In this document: positions 10,588-20,306 of the stretch, one piece after another
Layout of the letters: every line of letters starts with the position of its first letter
Position numbering within the stretch: the first letter of the stretch is position 1
Origin: Paratinospora sagittata
Lineage: Eukaryota > Streptophyta > Magnoliopsida > Ranunculales > Menispermaceae
Direction of reading: 5' to 3'
Assembly (NCBI GenBank): GCA_035771175.1
Contig: CM069604.1
Location: forward strand, 16,307,115 to 16,371,114
DNA: 64,000 bases
The notes under the pieces: generated by a model
Database searches by the model: none
The model's input: the letters and a program-made list of their open reading frames with translations, nothing else
Told to the model about the DNA's origin: nothing
Program-made: the position numbers and the translations under genes

Positions 10588-11420
10588 ATCAGGAAGAAAG
10601 GAAGGCCACGCACTGTTCATCCAGCAGATCAGGCACCTCCTGAGACTCAAAACCAAGAACCGCGGCCTCCGACGACAGAACAGGCCACACCCAACACTGC
10701 CACTACTTTTGGGCAAGCAATGCGACAACCTACACCCTTTGTCATGCCTCCGGGTATGGAACACTTCTTCATCTGATTCGTCGAGGTGATGAAGGTTACA
10801 GTTCATATAGCCATCCGTGAGACCGCGGCCAACCAGGTTGTCACTGTACAGGCACCTGTTAAATCTGGGTCGGAGACTCAAACCGACCAGATTACGAAGT
10901 AAAAAGGCTACAACCCTTTATTTTTTCGAGCACCATTGATGCCGATGAAGTGCAGAAATGGCTTGATGAGTCGAAAAAGGCTCTCGATGCTATGAGAGTC
11001 GACGAGGCTCGAAAGATTCCATTAGCTTCTTACCAACTTGTTGGTGGAGCTAATACATGGTGGATAATGGTAAAGGAAGACCCAAGGGTCAACACCACAG
11101 ACATGACTTGGCAAAACTTTGAGTCACTGTTTATTGGCGAGTACTTTCCTGGCGTAGTGAAGAGGCAGAGTCACCAGGAGTTCTCCAGGCTATACCAAGG
11201 CAGCATGACAGTTCGCGAGTATGCTATCAGGTTTAAGGAATTATCGGTTTACTCTCTCTCCATTATCTCAACGAAGCAAGATAAGGCCAAGAAGTTCTAT
11301 AATGGCCTTCGTCCAGATATCCGACAAGCCCTGTCGATCTTAGATCTCAAGAATTACAGGGAGCTTGTCGATAAGGCCATTAGCTTCGACCAGGAGCAGA
11401 TAATGAACAGGGAAAAATGA
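10588..11420 (+). pseudogene. gag: Gypsy gag
   Basis: The N-terminal part (GRPRTVHPADQAPPETQ, about 10600) is in one frame and the capsid core in another (10950-11420). The core shows the retrotransposon gag signature: W-W near GANTWWIMVKE, then TWQNFESLFIGEYFP, REYAIRFKELS and FYNGLRPDIRQ. Gag would form the particle that packages element RNA. The expected ATG is lost, there is a stop near 10780 and a frameshift follows. The protein continues as a degenerate zinc-knuckle region (about 11700-11760), CFNCSQQVHVRNAY, where the last Cys of CX2CX4HX4C has become Tyr. Confidence 0.75.
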
Positions 11421-11929
11421 CCTGCAACGTTTTTCCAACAAAGCACTCAACAAGGCAACAAGAAGAAGTCCTACAATAATCAAAACCCAGCCCTCCCAGC
11501 CCCTGTTCAAAAATATGAGGCAACGACACCTGCAGCAAAAGCTTATAACCCTGGCCAGCAGGGTCTTCAGAATCGTAATGGCCGAGGAGGCTGTAATGGC
11601 AGGGGTGGTTGTCTTAATGGCAATGGCAGGGGTGGTGGTCAGCAACACAACAATTAGCATGGCCAGCAGAACCAACAACAGGGGCCTTAGCAGCAGAGAC
11701 TAACTTGTTTCAACTGCAGCCAACAGGTCCATGTAAGAAATGCCTATCCCCACCCTCAGTAACCGCGGCAACCTGTTTCTGTTATTCAAGTCCAACAAGC
11801 CCTACCTGCTGCTAACGCCCAACCCAGGTAGAACCAGCAGAACCAGGGGCAATGGCAATAGTGTTGAGCGTTTGCTATCGCTTAGCAACCCCTCCCAGAT
11901 AACAATGTAGTCGAAGGTACATTTCCCTT

Positions 11930-12330
11930 GTTCAATACAATGGTGCATGTCTTGTTGATTCGGGTGCTACGCAAATCTTTATATCTTCTGCATTGGTAAG
12001 GCATTTAAGGTTGCATCCTGAACCCACAGACATCACAATCTATGTCTCATTACCATTAGAATATGGCACTGATGTGAAATTAAAGTGTTCTTGATGTGAG
12101 CTTCAAATGTCGGAACATATAATTTATGCAAATTTTTTTGTGATGGGCATTGATGACTTTGACATCATCCTCGGAATGGACTGGCTCGCACCATTGAATG
12201 CAAAGATCGATTGTTTGAAGAAGCAAGTTCAGTTAAACTTGCCCATGGGGGAGTTTGTCAAGATCCAGGGATCGAGGAAGTGGATACACAACTGGACTGT
12301 TGCACTCCTCAAAGCATAGCTCCGAGCACT
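11930..12330 (+). pseudogene. Gypsy aspartic protease
   Basis: LVDSGATQIFIS at 11951-11986 is the retropepsin active-site motif. Downstream, FFVMGIDDFDIILGMDWLAP (12130-12190) is the family's flap/second conserved block. Nonsense codons separate the two halves. It would process the Gag-Pol precursor in an intact element. Confidence 0.75.
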
Positions 12331-12409
12331 ATCCCTTGGTGATGACAATGAATCATCATCACTGTACCCTTTCGAAGTACATGACATCCCGGTTATATCT
12401 AAATTCCCA

Positions 12410-13300
12410 ATGATTTTTCTGAATGATCTTCCTGGTCTGCCTCCAGTTCGAGAATTCAATTTTGAGATCAATCTCATACTAGGGACAGGACCCATCTCAA
12501 TTCCACCATACAGAATGTCTAATGTCGAGCTGGTCGAGTTAGACAAACAATTGAAGGAATTAGAGAGTAATGGCTTCATCAGGAAAATTTTATCACCCTG
12601 GGGCGCTCCAGTTCTGTTTGTTCGCAAAAAGGATGGTTTGTTACGACTTTACATCGACTATCGCAAGTTGAATAACGCCACTATCAAGAACATATACCCA
12701 TTATTTAGGATAGATGACTTGTTTGACCAACTTAGAGATGGCAAATACTTCTCTAAGATTGATTTACGATCTGGTTATCATCAACTCCTGATCAGAGAGC
12801 TGGACATTAATAAAACTGCTTTCCGAACTCTGTAAGGTCACTGCGAGTTCTTGGCCATGTCGTTTGATCTAACAAATGCACCTGCAGCGTTCATGGATTT
12901 GATGAACCGCATCTTGAGGCTATACTTAGACCGATTTGTTGTGGTCTTTGTGGATGATATCTTCATATATTCCACAACCGAGGAAGACCATAAGATACAA
13001 TTGAGGATTGTCTTCCAGACCCTGAGAAGCCACCAGTTGTATGCAAAGTTGAGTAAGTGTGAATTTTAAGTGAAGCGAGTTCAATTCCTAAGTCATGTGG
13101 TTTCAGGCAATGGCATTGAGGTGGATCCTTCAAGGGTTGAAGCGGTTTTAAACTGGAAGTAGCTTACCACTGTTACTCAAATTAGGAATTTTCTTGGTTT
13201 GGCTAGCTACTAGAAACACTTCATCAAGGACTTCTCAAAGATTTATGAACCTATGACCAAGCTCACTCGGAAAGACATTCGATTCATCTGGAATGTTCAC
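12410..13300 (+). pseudogene. pol: Gypsy reverse transcriptase
   Basis: It contains [22 protein letters not shown], then [43 protein letters not shown] and the catalytic FVDDI in place of YVDD, followed by the thumb/connection start. A nonsense codon at about 12834-12836 replaces the conserved Tyr before GH.EF. Further stops occur near 13067 and 13160. The frame reaches LTRKDIRFIW at about 13290 and then breaks off. The RNase H domain that should follow is absent. Confidence 0.85.
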
Positions 13301-14186
13301 GGATAACACCGCCAAGCTTGCTGAACTGTATGAAAGAGAGGTCGTACGCCTCCATGGCATACCACTCATGATCGTCTCTGATCGAGATCTCGATTCACAT
13401 CAAAGTTTTGGCAAAACTTCCAGAGAAGAATGGGCTTTAGGATCACCATGAGCACAACCTTTCACCCCTCAGACTGATGGGCAGTTAGAGAGTTTTATCC
13501 AGATCTTGGAGGATGTGTTACGATGCTACATTTTGGACTTTCATGACGGATGGGCAAAACATTTACATTTGGTTGAGTTTGCATACAACAACAGCTACCA
13601 AACCCGCATCGACATGGTACCATACGAGGCTCTCTATGGTCGCCCTTGCAAATCTCCGGTATGCTGGTTAGATATGGCAGATTGATCGTAGTTGGGGCCT
13701 CAACTAGTTCAAGAAACTTCTGAGAAGATCACACTAGTAAAGGAGTGACTTTGTGTGGCACAAAGTCGACAAAAGAGTTATGCCAACAAGCGGAGACAGC
13801 CTCTAGAATTTGATAAGGGGGGCTTGGTTTTTCTAAAAGTTCAGCCTACAAGAGGTGTCAAACGCTTTGGGATCAAAGGAAAGCTCTCCCCATGATATAT
13901 CGGTCCATTTCAGATCATTAAACGTATTGGAAAACTAGCCTATCGTTTATCCCTTCCATCGTCCATGTCTAAAGTTCATAACATTTTTCACATATCCATG
14001 CTTCAAAAGTATCGTCCTGATCCTTCGCATATCATCCCTCTGGTCGAGGTACGAGTTGAGGAAGAAAATAAGTATCAGGATAAGGCGATACAGATTCTGG
14101 ATAGAAAAACTCAAGAACTAAGGCGACGTAGCATACCACTTGTGAAGGTGCTCTGGGATCACCACGGAGTAAAGGAAGCAACATGA
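13300..14186 (+). pseudogene. Gypsy integrase, C-terminal two-thirds plus chromodomain-like tail
   Basis: The sequence resumes with KLAELYEREVVRLHGIP and IVSDRD (second catalytic Asp of D,D35E), then HP..DGQ and LVEFAYNNSYQ. The integrase zinc finger and first Asp are missing with RNase H, so a deletion joins the RT end to the integrase core near 13300. Stops and frameshifts follow. The C-terminus VHNIFHISMLQKYRPDPSHI, then ILDRKTQELRRR and VKVLWDHHG, is the GPY/F and chromodomain-like end of chromoviruses. Confidence 0.8.
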
Positions 14187-14880
14187 CAACTAGAAGAAAC
14201 AATTAAACTGAAATACCCTGAATTGTTTTCTAGTAATAGTTGATGATGTGATGCATTGTATTGTTTTGACTAATTAATGAAATTGTGGAGCTTTTTTTTT
14301 TGACAATTTCTTAATATATTGTTTCATTTAATTAAACATGCAGATGTCTAAAAACAACTTAGACAGAAATAATGAGTCATACACTCCATGGCCTGCTTGG
14401 CAACAGTAGAGACTCCTTCAGACTCTGATGCAAACCACAACTTTATCGCATCACCAACTCCCTTGCCTCAACGACAGTGATCTTTATCGTCAAAGTCAGT
14501 ATGGCTTTATCGTAACAATATTGCCCGAAACAAACCTATGCCCTCATCCTAGCAAGATCTCCTACCAAAATTGCAAGGGGGCCATATTCGGGCAACTGCA
14601 CAAAAAGTCATTCCACCGCTCAACCTACCTCCCCTGAAACGCTGCAACTTGCAGTGCACTACGCCACCATCTGTGAGGCAAATGTTGGAACCTTCTGAGG
14701 ACGAATTTGACTCCATTTGCACTCCACTATTTGATGATATTGAGGATTCCTCCGGCCACAGTGCTATTCAGGGGCCTTACAGTCACTAATCTGATCTTGC
14801 GAATGATGACGACGGCGGTGAACCCCACGCTGACAGCAATCATCACTACACGGACTGAATTTTGGGGGCGAAATTCCTTT
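14187..14880 (+). other. Gypsy 3' internal non-coding region
   Basis: Between the end of pol and the polypurine tract only short open frames remain (for example 14428-14637). None resembles a known domain. Confidence 0.5.
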
Positions 14881-14893
14881 AAGGGGGGTAGAG
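14878..14893 (+). promoter_or_regulatory. Polypurine tract of the gypsy element
   Basis: TTTAAGGGGGGTAGAG directly precedes the 3' LTR. This is the usual plus-strand priming site. Confidence 0.75.
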
Positions 14894-16250
14894 TCTAATA
14901 CCCTACGTTTGCACAATATATATATATATTTTTTGAACTTCAGGCACCCGCCTGAACGTTTGAGCAGCTTTTTGGCTATAAAAAGCCCCCTCCCCCTTTG
15001 GATTTTTCACACCAAATCACTTGATTTCTCTCTTCTCTCTCACTTTCCTTCAATTTTTCTCTTCTATCTTTGAGACTCTCTTCGCAGTGCAACTCGATTT
15101 TGCTCGGGGGAAGGCGCCAGTTCAAAAAGAAGTTTTTATCTGAAGGTGGGGAACGAAACATAGGTTTGCGTGTCTTATAACTTTTATTAAATTTTACATT
15201 CATTTATCATTGTCTATTATTCATTTACACTGCATTATTGCGTATAATGTTCATACTTGTCATACCTATGAATGTATATTTGGAGTTCATGTATTACATT
15301 GTTACTATGTCGGATTAGTGGTCAATTTGACTCAACCAGACTTAGTTTTGTCTTCAGTAACTTTAAATAGTGAACGGAAGGCAGCGTGCTGCTCTAGACT
15401 ATTGGTACTTAAGTGGACCTCGTGTCTCACCTCTCAAACTGGAGATTGATCTGGTTGGTCTTATTTGACAGCTATTAGCTTGTACAAGTGATACTAAATG
15501 TCCCAACCTTGCACCCGGTTATACCGACCCTAATAAGGATCACCAGACGTTTCCAAATCCTGTTTAATGTTAGTAAGGACCGGACTTGCTCATGCATTGA
15601 CATCATACATAAGCACCACCTAGGTACGTAAGTGGTTTATGATGCACAAAATAGTTAGAAGTAATGCTCACTATTCTTGATATTTCCTTGGAGAGGGACG
15701 TACAATGATAACTTGAGGTTACTCGGGGATGGACATCTGTACGTGAATCCAAGGCATCGTTCCTGAGGAGGGACGTACAATGAGAACCCAAGTTTACTTG
15801 GGGATGGACATCAGTACGTGAACTCAAGCGACGTATAATCATGGAACCATTACAAGACGGTGTAGCGCATACATACATGTTGTACTATTTATGATACTTG
15901 TTTTGTATACATGATATTTGATTATGAAGTTTGCTTTATTAATTGTTAAATTCATGAACTATTTCACCCACTGGGCAATAGCTCACCCTGTTGTTATCCA
16001 AATTTTTACAGGAGTTTAGGGTGGACTGGGTGGAGGTTTTTGGGCCCACATTTTGTAACCCTTGTTAATTAAATGGTGATTTTGGGAGGATGTTCCCTCA
16101 ATCATATTTTGTACAAAAATATATTCTAAAATTTATATAATCAGATATGTACTCAATTGTGTTCTTGTGCACTAGGTTATTGTTATAATGCATTCGCGCC
16201 TTGCCTGTGAGTGTTTTGCCGATTTAGGCGCGTCCGGGTGGGGTGTGACA
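14894..16250 (+). repeat. 3' LTR of the gypsy element
   Basis: It matches the 5' LTR but keeps the CT-rich promoter-proximal segment and lacks the foldback. It has an additional partial duplication around 15770-15835 (second 'gggacgtacaatgagaac' block). It ends GGGTGTGACA and is followed by the target duplication aagta. Confidence 0.85.
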
Positions 16251-16255
16251 AAGTA

Positions 16256-16334
16256 AGTGTTCTCTAGCCTCAGATGACATTCTTTCCCAAAAGCGTTGTT
16301 GAGTGATACGATGTCGTTCTCTTTGGTGTTCCAT
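16256..16334 (-). pseudogene. Helitron protein N-terminus, part 1
   Basis: On the minus strand, ATG at 16332-16334 starts MEHQRERHRITQQRFWERMS followed by SEAREHLL. This is the start of plant Helitron proteins. The next codons are on the far side of the gypsy element at 6316. The target duplication falls within the reading frame, and the frame is restored if the gypsy element is taken out. Confidence 0.7.
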
Positions 16335-16555
16335 GATAATTAAACCTTAAGAAATAAATGCAAAAGAATAAGTAATTAAATATGAAGCTAAAAGAAAAAA
16401 TATATATTTATATAACACTTCTAATAAAATATTACTTTTTAAAATTAGAAAACTTCTAATCACGTGCAACGCACGGGCACGTTGATAATTAAACCTTAAG
16501 AAATAAATCCAAAAGAATAAGTAATTAAATATGAAGGTAAGAGAAAAAAAAATAT
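16335..16555. repeat. Direct duplication beside the Helitron start
   Basis: The block beginning gataattaaaccttaagaaa occurs at 16335 and again at 16482, each about 70 bp long. Between the copies lie the inverted-repeat arm (16435-16478) and the hairpin CGTGCAACGCACG. Confidence 0.7.
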
Positions 16556-16780
16556 TTATATCACACTGAACTATGAATAGATCCCAAATAATGGAATAGA
16601 AAGTTGAAAAAAAAAATTAAGTAATTATCTAACATTGTCATGAGAAAATTATAAAATTGAAATAAATTAGAACCCAACTAATGAAATAGAAATTTATGTT
16701 TAAAAGTAATGCATAATTTTAATATTGGAAACTTGTAGAAATGATGATAGTGAAAGGTTGAAAAAAAGTAACTAAAATAT
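16556..16780. repeat. Helitron-associated dispersed repeat
   Basis: Blocks containing agatcccaaataatgg..agaaa, gtctaacattgtcat-like sequence and tagaaatttatgt..aaagtaa recur at about 50030-50195 and 50420-50560 on the far side of the LINE. Either the LINE landed in a larger repeat, or these are separate non-autonomous Helitron copies. Confidence 0.5.
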
Positions 16781-16934
16781 GGCTTGCGGTGGAGGGTTGG
16801 GGATGGTCTAAACATTCATGTGTGGAAAGATCCTTGGTTCCCAAGACCAATCACTTTTAAGGTCTTATTTCCACCTGTTGATGGCATAAGCAGGGTTGTA
16901 GATCTCTTAAATCCATCAGGCAGAGCATGGAATG
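16781..16934 (+). pseudogene. LINE reverse-transcriptase C-terminal segment
   Basis: One plus frame reads RWRVGDGLNIHVWKDPWFPR followed by VDLLNPSGRAW, the conserved block just before the zf-RVT domain in plant LINEs. It starts abruptly (5' truncation) and is cut at 16934 by the MULE. The next residues, beginning NVTLINSIF, are at 41195 onwards. Confidence 0.75.
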
Positions 16935-17365
16935 GGGATTTTTAGAGTTTGGGTCGTGCAAGTTTTGGTTTTTATAGCAGAGGTCCCAAGTTTTTGAAAT
17001 TTAGATTTTGGGTCATCTGCAACTTATTGGTCATCTTTTAATCAAATCGTTGTGACTCGGTTGGCATGCTTGGCTGTTTTGCCCCACTCCCTAATAGCAA
17101 CTCACGTGACCCCTTCGGTAATCAGAGAGACCACATCGGTAAAAATAGAAACCAAAGAAATACCCTAATTGCTACCACTAATCGATCACTGATAACTAAC
17201 CGATCGGTTACCTATCAGTAACCGATCGGTAACTAACATTCTGGCAGAACGGTCACCGATCGGTGATCTATCATTTACCAAAGAGCTATCGGTGATCGAA
17301 CGGTTAAGCAACGGTGTGAACATATAAATATATAAGTAGGAAGAAGAGATCATCGATCAGTAAAG
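16935..17365 (+). repeat. Left terminal inverted repeat of the MULE
   Basis: It matches the reverse complement of 40641-41194 from the outer GGGAT through GAAGAAGAGATCA, with small indels. The inner half contains several CCGATCGG palindromes. Confidence 0.85.
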
Positions 17366-17578
17366 AAATATATAACCGGTTACTATACGGGGACCGACTG
17401 GTTAATAACAATCTGGGAATCAATGATAAAGGCTTATTAACCGATCGGTAAGAACCTATATCGACCGATTAGTTTTAAATCGACCGGTAAGAACCTTAAC
17501 CTATAGGTGAGTTTCAAGGATCATTCTTTTTTTTTTTAATATTTATCTTACATTTCGTAATTCTTTTAGGGATTTAAT

Positions 17579-17925
17579 GGGACCGCTAATTAACCGATCA
17601 ATATGATTGTTAACCGATCAGTAAGAACATATAACGTTCGGTTAGTTTTTAACACATGGACCATTGACCGATCGGTTAAGAAATTTAGTGGGGATCGTTA
17701 ATTAACCAATCAGTATGATTGTTAACCAATCGGTAAGAACCTACACTGATCGGTTAGTTTTTAACACATCGATCGTTGGCCGATTGGTAACTGATCAGTT
17801 AAGAAATTTAGTGGGGATCGTTAATTAACCGATCAGTATGATTGTTAACCGATCGGTAATAACCTACATCGATCGGTTAGCTTTTAACAGATAGATCGTT
17901 GACCGATCGGTTAAGAAATTTTGTA
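17579..17925. repeat. Subterminal tandem repeat (~120 bp x 3) with CCGATCGG palindromes
   Basis: Three units start near 17579, 17693 and 17813. Each contains (g)gggatcgttaattaacc, a run of four or five ACCGATCGGT-like sites, and ends ggttaagaaatttagt. It lies between the left terminal repeat and the end of the ULP1-like gene. Confidence 0.75.
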
Positions 17926-18074
17926 CCAAGCGAACACTAATAAGGAACTAAGAAAGGAAAAAATCACATTTTATGAACTTACATTAAGACTCTAAACTAA
18001 CATTAACAAAATAACATTTTAGAAAACTCGACCAAATTTTAAATTATTACAACGGATTAGTTGGTACAAAAATC
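17926..18074. other. 3' flank of the ULP1-like gene
   Basis: AT-rich sequence downstream of the stop codon. The palindrome sites stop at about 17925. No poly-A signal is distinctive. Confidence 0.4.
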
Positions 18075-18257
18075 TCATCCTGTGTCTTTTACAGTCGTCC
18101 TCGGTTGCTCCAAAGGACAATGATTTTCCAGAAGAAAACATTCAATGAACTTTAAAACAAAAATTCCACAATCTGAGAAATTGGGCTGCATTGGCAAATC
18201 CTTCTGTACTATGATCTCCCACAGAAACATGCCGACATCCTGGATAATTCCTGCGTA
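18075..18257 (-). pseudogene. ULP1-like gene, last exon with catalytic Cys
   Basis: An acceptor (cacctattatag) is followed by a 60-codon exon ending in TGA at 18075-18077. It contains MQPNFSDCGIFVLKFIECFL. In the C48 family the Cys of DCG is the nucleophile and the Gln six residues before it forms the oxyanion hole; both are present. The catalytic His-Trp and Asp blocks normally lie upstream and are not found. Confidence 0.7.
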
Positions 18258-20291
18258 CTATAATAGGTGTAACATTTTCAATCCAGAAAAGGACAAAAAA
18301 GGGACATGATTGACATTATGAGAAAAGTCTACGAAGAAAAAATGAGAAAGGACATAGTGGGTATTTTTTAAAAAGAATTTTCTCGAGATATATCATGATA
18401 AAGGATATAATTGGTATTTCTTCAAAAGAATCTTCTCGAGAACATTCTCGAGAAATTATGCATAATTTCTTTTATAGTCTATCATGTGTGTGTTTGCTCT
18501 GCTTAAACCTCCTGTTTCATTTTTACAATGAGTTCTGAACATGTCACTGTTGTGATGATTGCTATCTTTCTATCTTTTATTTCTATTTTAGTGGTTTACT
18601 ATATTTGAATGATTGATTTACTTGAATTTGTGTGATTGCTATATTTCATATTCATACTACACACACTAATCACTGTTCAAAATTTGCTTGATTCATGCTC
18701 TGATATGCCTACTTATATATTTGTAAAATTCTCGAATATTTTTGTTGCATATCTATGCTGCTTTCATGAACATGATTATCTGTCATCAGTAATGTTGTCT
18801 TGTTCATATTTCCAGATAAACTACATCTTGATAAAATTTTACTACGACTAATGCAATTATCAGTTTATTGGTGACATATTTCTTGACTAGTCACATTTAT
18901 CTTGAGTATCTGATATGCCTATCAGTGACTGTCTGATAAATATCATGATTGTATACTTATCTCGCATCTCATATAATATCATGATTATTTATGCTAACTT
19001 GAACTTGTGATATTTAATTATCTGATGATCAGGTAACACAATAGCTAGGTTGTGCTTTAAGTGTATATATTTTGCCTATGCTAGTTCACATCATGATCAT
19101 GCCTGCTCTAAACTTAGCAAATCTTATCTATGCATGATTCATGTTTTTGCAAATGTATATAGGCCATGCATACAACTCTGTATCATACGCCTATACCTTA
19201 AACAAAATAGTGCCTACACTCATGATTAGTATCTTTTGATATTATTCTTTCAATGATTTCTTGATTTTGATGCATCTGCTTCAGACTATATCAAGATTGC
19301 ATCAAATTCTTGGATATCTGATTTCTATTGAGTACATAACCTTTCAGATGTTCTCTCATTAGAATCAGTGAATCAAACAATCTAGGCCATGCTTTAATTA
19401 AAATTACTTGCCTAATTTTTGGTTTAGTGAATGTATGCTATTGCTCAAATGCCTTCTATGAAACTTAGCATATATTCAACATGTTTAGACTTTGATACTT
19501 GGTATCAGCATGTTTATCATATATATCCTCACATGTCTAAACTATGGAAAGTCTATAATTTTCCATCTCACATGCCATTGATGTTGCTCCGTAATATTAT
19601 ATTTTTATGCATCAATTGACTGTGATTTTTTATGTCAGATAGATGCCATGAATTTCAACTATATACTTTGCATCTTATTAGAATTATAATAGCTAGGACC
19701 TGCTATATCATAAATTCTTTGCCTAAGCTATAAGTATGCTTGTGCTTGTTCATTTAGATATCTTAAAGCATACTCTGTGTTTGGTTTGGTTTAATTATCA
19801 AATTTACATTTATGCCAAATACTAAGGAGAATAATTGCCCACGATTAAAAATTCTCTATGAATTCATTTATGGGCAATTCTTTCTCGATCCCTCTGACTT
19901 CGATTCTCGGCTACGTTTTTTTTTTGTGAAATGTTTTCCAATATTAAACAGCCTATGAATAAGTCAATCTATTTCTCACTGAGCTTATAATCAAGATCCT
20001 TCTCTCTCGTGATAGTAGACCTTACGCATTCTCACGTACCTAACTATAACACGATGTCATACATCATCTTGAAGATGAATGCACAAAGTAAGGGGGAGCT
20101 TCACTACTCTACTCATCATGAGGGTTGATCTTAGTCCCTTTTTCTTCACTTTTTGATGATATCAAAAGGCAGAGAAGAAAAGTAGAAAAAAGTAAGGAAT
20201 AAGGGGGGAGAAGAAAAATAACAAAGAGAAATAGTTCAAGGGAAAACCTTTTTGCTTAATATGCTTAATTTTTTGATTTGTTTGTTATCAT

Positions 20292-20306
20292 CAAAAAGGG
20301 GGAGAT
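20292..20306 (+). promoter_or_regulatory. Polypurine tract before the copia 3' LTR
   Basis: caaaaagggggagat lies immediately 5' of TGTTAACC, a typical copia plus-strand primer. A second purine-rich run (aaggggggagaaga) lies about 100 bp upstream. Confidence 0.7.

Larger units (their letters stand above)
6322..16250 (+). mobile_element. Ty3/gypsy LTR retrotransposon (chromovirus-like) in the Helitron
   Basis: LTRs at 6322-7880 and 14894-16250 begin TGTAATACCC (TCTAATACCC in the 3' copy) and end GGTGTGACA. Flanking 5-bp target duplications are gagta (6317-6321) and aagta (16251-16255). A tRNA-Met primer site follows the 5' LTR and a G-rich polypurine tract precedes the 3' LTR. Internal order is extra ORF, gag, protease, RT, (gap), integrase, chromodomain-like tail, which is the gypsy order. 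RNase H and the integrase N-terminus are deleted near 13300. The tail motif ILDRKTQELRRR..IPLVKVLW resembles Tekay/Del-type chromoviruses. Multiple stops and frameshifts show it is dead. Confidence 0.85.

Noticed and set aside
10543..10881. Minus-strand ORF of 112 codons
   Set aside because: It is a shadow of the gag N-terminal region on the opposite strand.
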